Below, in pieces: positions 6,991 through 9,027 of a DNA stretch of 9,027 bases (its first letter is position 1; every line of letters begins with the position of its first letter). The stretch comes from Solobacterium sp. (GTDB lineage Bacteria > Bacillota_I > Bacilli_A > Erysipelotrichales > Erysipelotrichaceae): NCBI GenBank assembly GCA_017543005.1, contig JAFWEA010000280.1, positions 1 to 9,027 of the forward strand, read 5' to 3'. Under the pieces are notes generated by a model that ran no database searches, was not told the origin of the DNA, and saw only the letters and a program-made list of their open reading frames with translations. The translations under genes and the position numbers were made by a program.

Positions 6991-7734
6991 TCAGTTGCCC
7001 TGCGGAGCAGTTGTGCAGCCCTTGACCGGGTCACCATAGTGGTCATCCCAGCACTTGCATACTGCTTCGTTCCAGTCCCAGCTTGCGTATGCGCCGCAGA
7101 CGCCACAGCCCTTCCACGGGTCACCTTCAAGGCCTTCGTCACAGACACAGTTTTCCTTGTTGAAGTCCCAGTGCGCACCGACACCGCAGTACTGTGAACC
7201 GCAGGCTTTGTACGGATCGCCCTCATAGCCGTCGTAGCAGATGCAGGTCTTGGAGTTCTCGTCAAAGTACGCATAGGCACCGCAGGATTCCGGTCCGGTT
7301 GCCTGCGGGGCAGGGGTCGGAGTGGCGACCGGCACATAGGTTGTGACCGGTTTCGGTGCTGTCTGGGCCGGGGTTGGTGTCGGGGTCGGTTCCGGGGTCG
7401 GAGTGGCCAGGTGGAGCTGATCCTTTTCGGACATTTCCTTGATGACACTGAAGTCACCGACTTCTGTCCAGACACCATCCGGTGCCATATACTGCAGGGT
7501 TCCTACAGAACTGACCCGGACATTGATCTCGTTGTCATGCAGGAGATCTTTTTCTCCCATGGCTTTGATGGTTTCAAAATTACCGATGGTCTGCCAGTCA
7601 TCTTCCGCTGCTTCATATTCAAGGAAGCCGCCTTCAGAGACCCGGACATTGACCGTACTTTCGTTTTCTGCCTTCTTGGCGCTGCACCCGAACAGGGTGG
7701 CTGCCGCAAGGATTGCAAGCAATGTTTTTTTCAT
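6991..7734 (-). CDS. Lipoprotein with duplicated 39-residue module, Thr/Pro linker and three EGF-like repeats
   Basis: This is a 247-residue surface lipoprotein of unknown function. Residues 1-17 form a type II signal peptide: KK, a hydrophobic core and a lipobox ending LFGC with C17 as the acylated cysteine. Residues 28-66 and 70-108 are two copies of one module, identical at 20 of 39 positions, each beginning NVRVS and ending EKD-x-LH. Residues 109-150 are a linker rich in Thr, Pro and Ala (TPTPEPTPTPTP), as in wall-spanning regions. The rest is three 28-residue repeats with identical spacing C-x12-C-x-C-x11-C: cysteines 151/164/166/178, 183/196/198/210 and 213/226/228/240. Each contains CG-x2-A-x-[FW]-D and GDP-x-K-x-C, resembling EGF-like domains but with four cysteines. 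These could be adhesion or glycan-binding units; that is a guess. The ATG at 7734 is preceded by AGAGGG about 11 bases away. The gene is monocistronic, opposite to its neighbours, and may be an insertion into the glycan locus. Confidence 0.85.
   Translation of the reverse strand: MKKTLLAILAAATLFGCSAKKAENESTVNVRVSEGGFLEYEAAEDDWQTIGNFETIKAMGEKDLLHDNEINVRVSSVGTLQYMAPDGVWTEVGDFSVIKEMSEKDQLHLATPTPEPTPTPTPAQTAPKPVTTYVPVATPTPAPQATGPESCGAYAYFDENSKTCICYDGYEGDPYKACGSQYCGVGAHWDFNKENCVCDEGLEGDPWKGCGVCGAYASWDWNEAVCKCWDDHYGDPVKGCTTAPQGN
7015..7284 (-). repeat. Three tandem 28-residue four-cysteine EGF-like repeats (coding)
   Basis: This stretch encodes residues 151-240 of the lipoprotein. The three units share C-x12-C-x-C-x11-C with no length change, a GDP-x-K motif just before the last Cys, and inter-repeat gaps of four and two residues. 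The protein repeat is clear. The DNA copies have diverged, so the duplication is not recent. Confidence 0.85.
7411..7653 (-). repeat. Tandem duplication of a 39-residue module (coding)
   Basis: Residues 28-66 (7537-7653) and 70-108 (7411-7527) of the lipoprotein align without gaps at about 51% identity (20 of 39). Conserved positions include NVRVS, a G-x-L-x-Y hairpin, a single Trp and a terminal helix with IK-x-M-x-EKD. The pattern suggests a small beta-hairpin plus helix fold. I do not recognise a named domain. Confidence 0.8.
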
Positions 7735-7764
7735 CCCTAATCTATCCCTCTGTTTCTAAAAATG

Positions 7765-7770
7765 ATTATA
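7765..7770 (-). promoter_or_regulatory. Putative -10 element of the lipoprotein gene
   Basis: A consensus TATAAT on the minus strand lies 30 bases upstream of the ATG at 7734. The -35 region 17 bases further (TATTCA, 7788-7793) is poor. An AGAGGG ribosome site lies between this element and the start. Confidence 0.45.
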
Positions 7771-7858
7771 AACTGAGTTCTTGACATTGAATAGTAGGAA
7801 ATCCAAGTTTTTCCGTGGCTTTACAAACAACTTGCGGGAGGAAAAGAAGCCTGCAACA

Positions 7859-7867
7859 TGGTATAAT
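7859..7867 (+). promoter_or_regulatory. Extended -10 promoter of the GT2/flippase unit
   Basis: TGGTATAAT (7859-7867) is a full extended -10 element. No -35 box is evident at the right spacing, as is common for extended -10 promoters. Transcription would start near 7874, leaving a leader of about 11 bases that contains the GAGG ribosome site at 7874-7877, seven bases before the ATG at 7885. Confidence 0.55.
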
Positions 7868-7884
7868 CTCAGCGAGGTAAGCTG

Positions 7885-8838
7885 ATGAAACTGTCTTTAA
7901 TTGTGCCTATGTATAATGTCCGGGAGTACGTCAGACAATGTCTTGACTCCCTGGCAGCCCAGACACTGACCGATATGGAAGTGCTGATGGTCAACGACGG
8001 GTGTACCGATGATACCCCTGAAATTGCCGCAGAATATGCAGATCGCTATCCGGGACGGTTCATCCTGCTGAACAAGCCAAACGGCGGCCTCAGCGATGCC
8101 CGCAACTATGCCATGCCGATGGCAAAAGGGGAATACATCGCTTTTCTGGACAGTGACGACTTTGTCGATGCGACCCTGTACGAGAAGATGTGCGCGCTCA
8201 TGGATCAGGGCTATGATGTCTGCGTGACGGACATCGAATACTGGTATCAGGATCCCTCACGGCGCTTCATCATGAAAGGCCTCAGTGACTGGCCGGCAGA
8301 AACGATGCAGAAAAAGGCACTGCTGTCGCCGATGTTTGCCTGGAACAAGGTTTACCGGGCTTCGTTCTTTCAGGACATGGGCCTGCGGTATCCGCTGAAT
8401 ACCTGGTATGAAGATATCCCGGTCACTACGCTGATCTTTGCCCGGAGCAAGAAGATCGGGTATCTGAACGAGTGCCTGATGCATTACCGGCAGCGTGAAG
8501 GCAGCATCATGGCCAACCAGTCCAGCCCCCGGCTGAAGGAGATCTTCGGCATCATGGCGATGGTCCGCAGCCGCTTCGACGAAAACGGCATCACGGCAGA
8601 TTACCGGGATGAACTCGAGTACCTGCACATTGAACATCTCTGCCTGTACGGCATGTTCCGGTTTATCCGTTCGGACAACTGGAGCGAATACTACGACATG
8701 GTGCAGGCCATCATGCGGCAGTACTGGCCGCAGTGGAAAAACAACCGGTACATTGCCAATCTCGGTCTCAAAAACAGGATTTTCCTGAAGTGGTACAGCC
8801 GCGGCACGGCCTGGCTGTTTCACCGCTTCATCCGATAA
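7885..8838 (+). CDS. GT2 family glycosyltransferase
   Basis: This complete 317-residue GT-A fold glycosyltransferase is expected to add one sugar to an undecaprenyl-linked repeat unit on the cytoplasmic face. It begins KLSLIVPMYN (2-11) and shows MVNDG (35-39) for nucleotide binding, NGGLSDARN (66-74), and the metal-binding FLDSDD (87-92). WNKVY (153-157) and WYEDIP (174-179) follow, the latter carrying the likely catalytic acidic pair. The C-terminal 100 residues are rich in Tyr, Trp and Arg and may contact the acceptor or membrane. The length is normal for EpsJ/WfgS-like enzymes. GAGG at 7874-7877 supports the ATG at 7885. The next gene, a flippase, begins 12 bases after the stop, so the two should form one operon. 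Donor and acceptor cannot be named from sequence. Confidence 0.92.
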   Translation: MKLSLIVPMYNVREYVRQCLDSLAAQTLTDMEVLMVNDGCTDDTPEIAAEYADRYPGRFILLNKPNGGLSDARNYAMPMAKGEYIAFLDSDDFVDATLYEKMCALMDQGYDVCVTDIEYWYQDPSRRFIMKGLSDWPAETMQKKALLSPMFAWNKVYRASFFQDMGLRYPLNTWYEDIPVTTLIFARSKKIGYLNECLMHYRQREGSIMANQSSPRLKEIFGIMAMVRSRFDENGITADYRDELEYLHIEHLCLYGMFRFIRSDNWSEYYDMVQAIMRQYWPQWKNNRYIANLGLKNRIFLKWYSRGTAWLFHRFIR

Positions 8839-8844
8839 GAGGAG
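8839..8844 (+). promoter_or_regulatory. Ribosome binding site that fixes an ACG start
   Basis: GAGGAG at 8839-8844 is a strong Shine-Dalgarno sequence. Six bases later comes the ACG at 8851, where the flippase family would have ATG. No ATG, GTG or TTG lies in this frame between the TAA at 8836-8838 and the ACG. The site therefore points to ACG as the intended start position. Confidence 0.65.
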
Positions 8845-8850
8845 AACAGT

Positions 8851-9027
8851 ACGCGTACTAAATATTCGTTCTACAACTTTCTGGTCAGCACGATAACGGC
8901 TGTGGTCCTGCCGCTGGTAGGCATCATCAAAGTCCGTCTTTTCATCGACTTCTACGGGTCGGGGCTCAACGGTCTGCAGGTGACGATTGCCCAGGTGATC
9001 ACGTTCCTGAATATCTGCGAACTGGCA
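8851..9027 (+). CDS. Wzx-like polysaccharide flippase, N-terminal part, apparent ACG start
   Basis: The frame is open from 8839 to the window end, and 59 codons from 8851 are visible. The peptide after the start (RTKYSFYNFLVS, then a hydrophobic helix) matches the N-terminus of MOP-superfamily oligosaccharide flippases, which move lipid-linked repeat units across the membrane. A segment reading FYGSGLNGLQVTIAQVITFL corresponds to the family's G-S-x-x-N-G-L loop before the second helix. The codon in start position is ACG instead of ATG. The first in-frame canonical alternative is GTG at 8902, which would remove half of the first helix and has no ribosome site. So this is a rare ACG start, a start-loss mutation or a base error. 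The gene follows the GT2 gene by 12 bases and is cut by the window edge. Confidence 0.8.

Noticed and set aside
7290..7410. Thr-Pro coding repeat as a possible slipped-strand phase-variable tract
   Set aside because: The codons vary and no exact short tandem DNA repeat of useful length is present, so slippage is not supported.
7781..7786. Perfect TTGACA -35 hexamer on the plus strand
   Set aside because: No -10 element lies 16-18 bases downstream. The extended -10 at 7859-7867 is far too distant to pair with it.

Overview
The window is a piece of a cell-surface polysaccharide and glycosylation locus from a bacterium, probably a Gram-positive of the Bacillota. The reasons are purine-rich Shine-Dalgarno sites, a CsbB/YfhO-type pair, WxcM-like and DegT-type sugar genes of a kind common in gut Firmicutes, and a lipobox lipoprotein with a Thr-Pro linker. 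An Erysipelotrichia-like gut organism is only a guess. The DNA looks moderately G+C-rich, with G or C favoured at third codon positions. No rRNA, tRNA, CRISPR array, insertion sequence or phage gene is visible. The longest gene-free gap is the 150 bases at 7735-7884.

Layout: (1) 1-927 (+) is the 3' part of a GT2 glycosyltransferase. (2) 970-3201 (-) is a 743-residue YfhO-type multispanning protein; it meets gene 1 tail to tail at a shared hairpin terminator. (3) 3294-4259 (+) is a GtrB/CsbB-type polyprenyl-phosphate glycosyltransferase, divergent from yfhO and interrupted by one in-frame amber codon. (4) 4240-5346 (+) is a DegT-family sugar aminotransferase. (5) 5349-5771 (+) is a FdtA/QdtA-type sugar 3,4-ketoisomerase, followed by a hairpin terminator. 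(6) 5871-6929 (+) is an integral-membrane acyltransferase of family 3. (7) 6991-7734 (-) is a lipoprotein with two copies of a 39-residue module, a Thr/Pro linker and three four-cysteine EGF-like repeats; it shares a terminator with gene 6. (8) 7885-8838 (+) is a complete GT2 glycosyltransferase. (9) 8851 to the window end (+) is the start of a Wzx-like flippase whose expected ATG reads ACG.

How they may work together: the aminotransferase and ketoisomerase fit the pathway from dTDP-4-keto-6-deoxyglucose to a dTDP-3-amino-3,6-dideoxyhexose (Fuc3N or Qui3N type). The GtrB-like enzyme would load a sugar onto undecaprenyl phosphate, and the YfhO-type protein would transfer it outside the membrane to a cell-envelope polymer. 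This is the division of labour known for CsbB-like and YfhO-like proteins in teichoic acid glycosylation. The acyltransferase could decorate the product. The flanking GT2 enzymes and the flippase belong to repeat-unit assembly and export. Linking the amino sugar to the GtrB/YfhO pair is an inference from gene order.

The most notable points are the amber codon in the GtrB-like gene, the ACG start of the flippase, divergent yfhO/gtrB promoters whose -10 elements both sit exactly at -12 to -7 from the ATG with no Shine-Dalgarno (leaderless-looking), a His-to-Asn difference in the ketoisomerase signature, and the evenly spaced EGF-like repeats of the lipoprotein.
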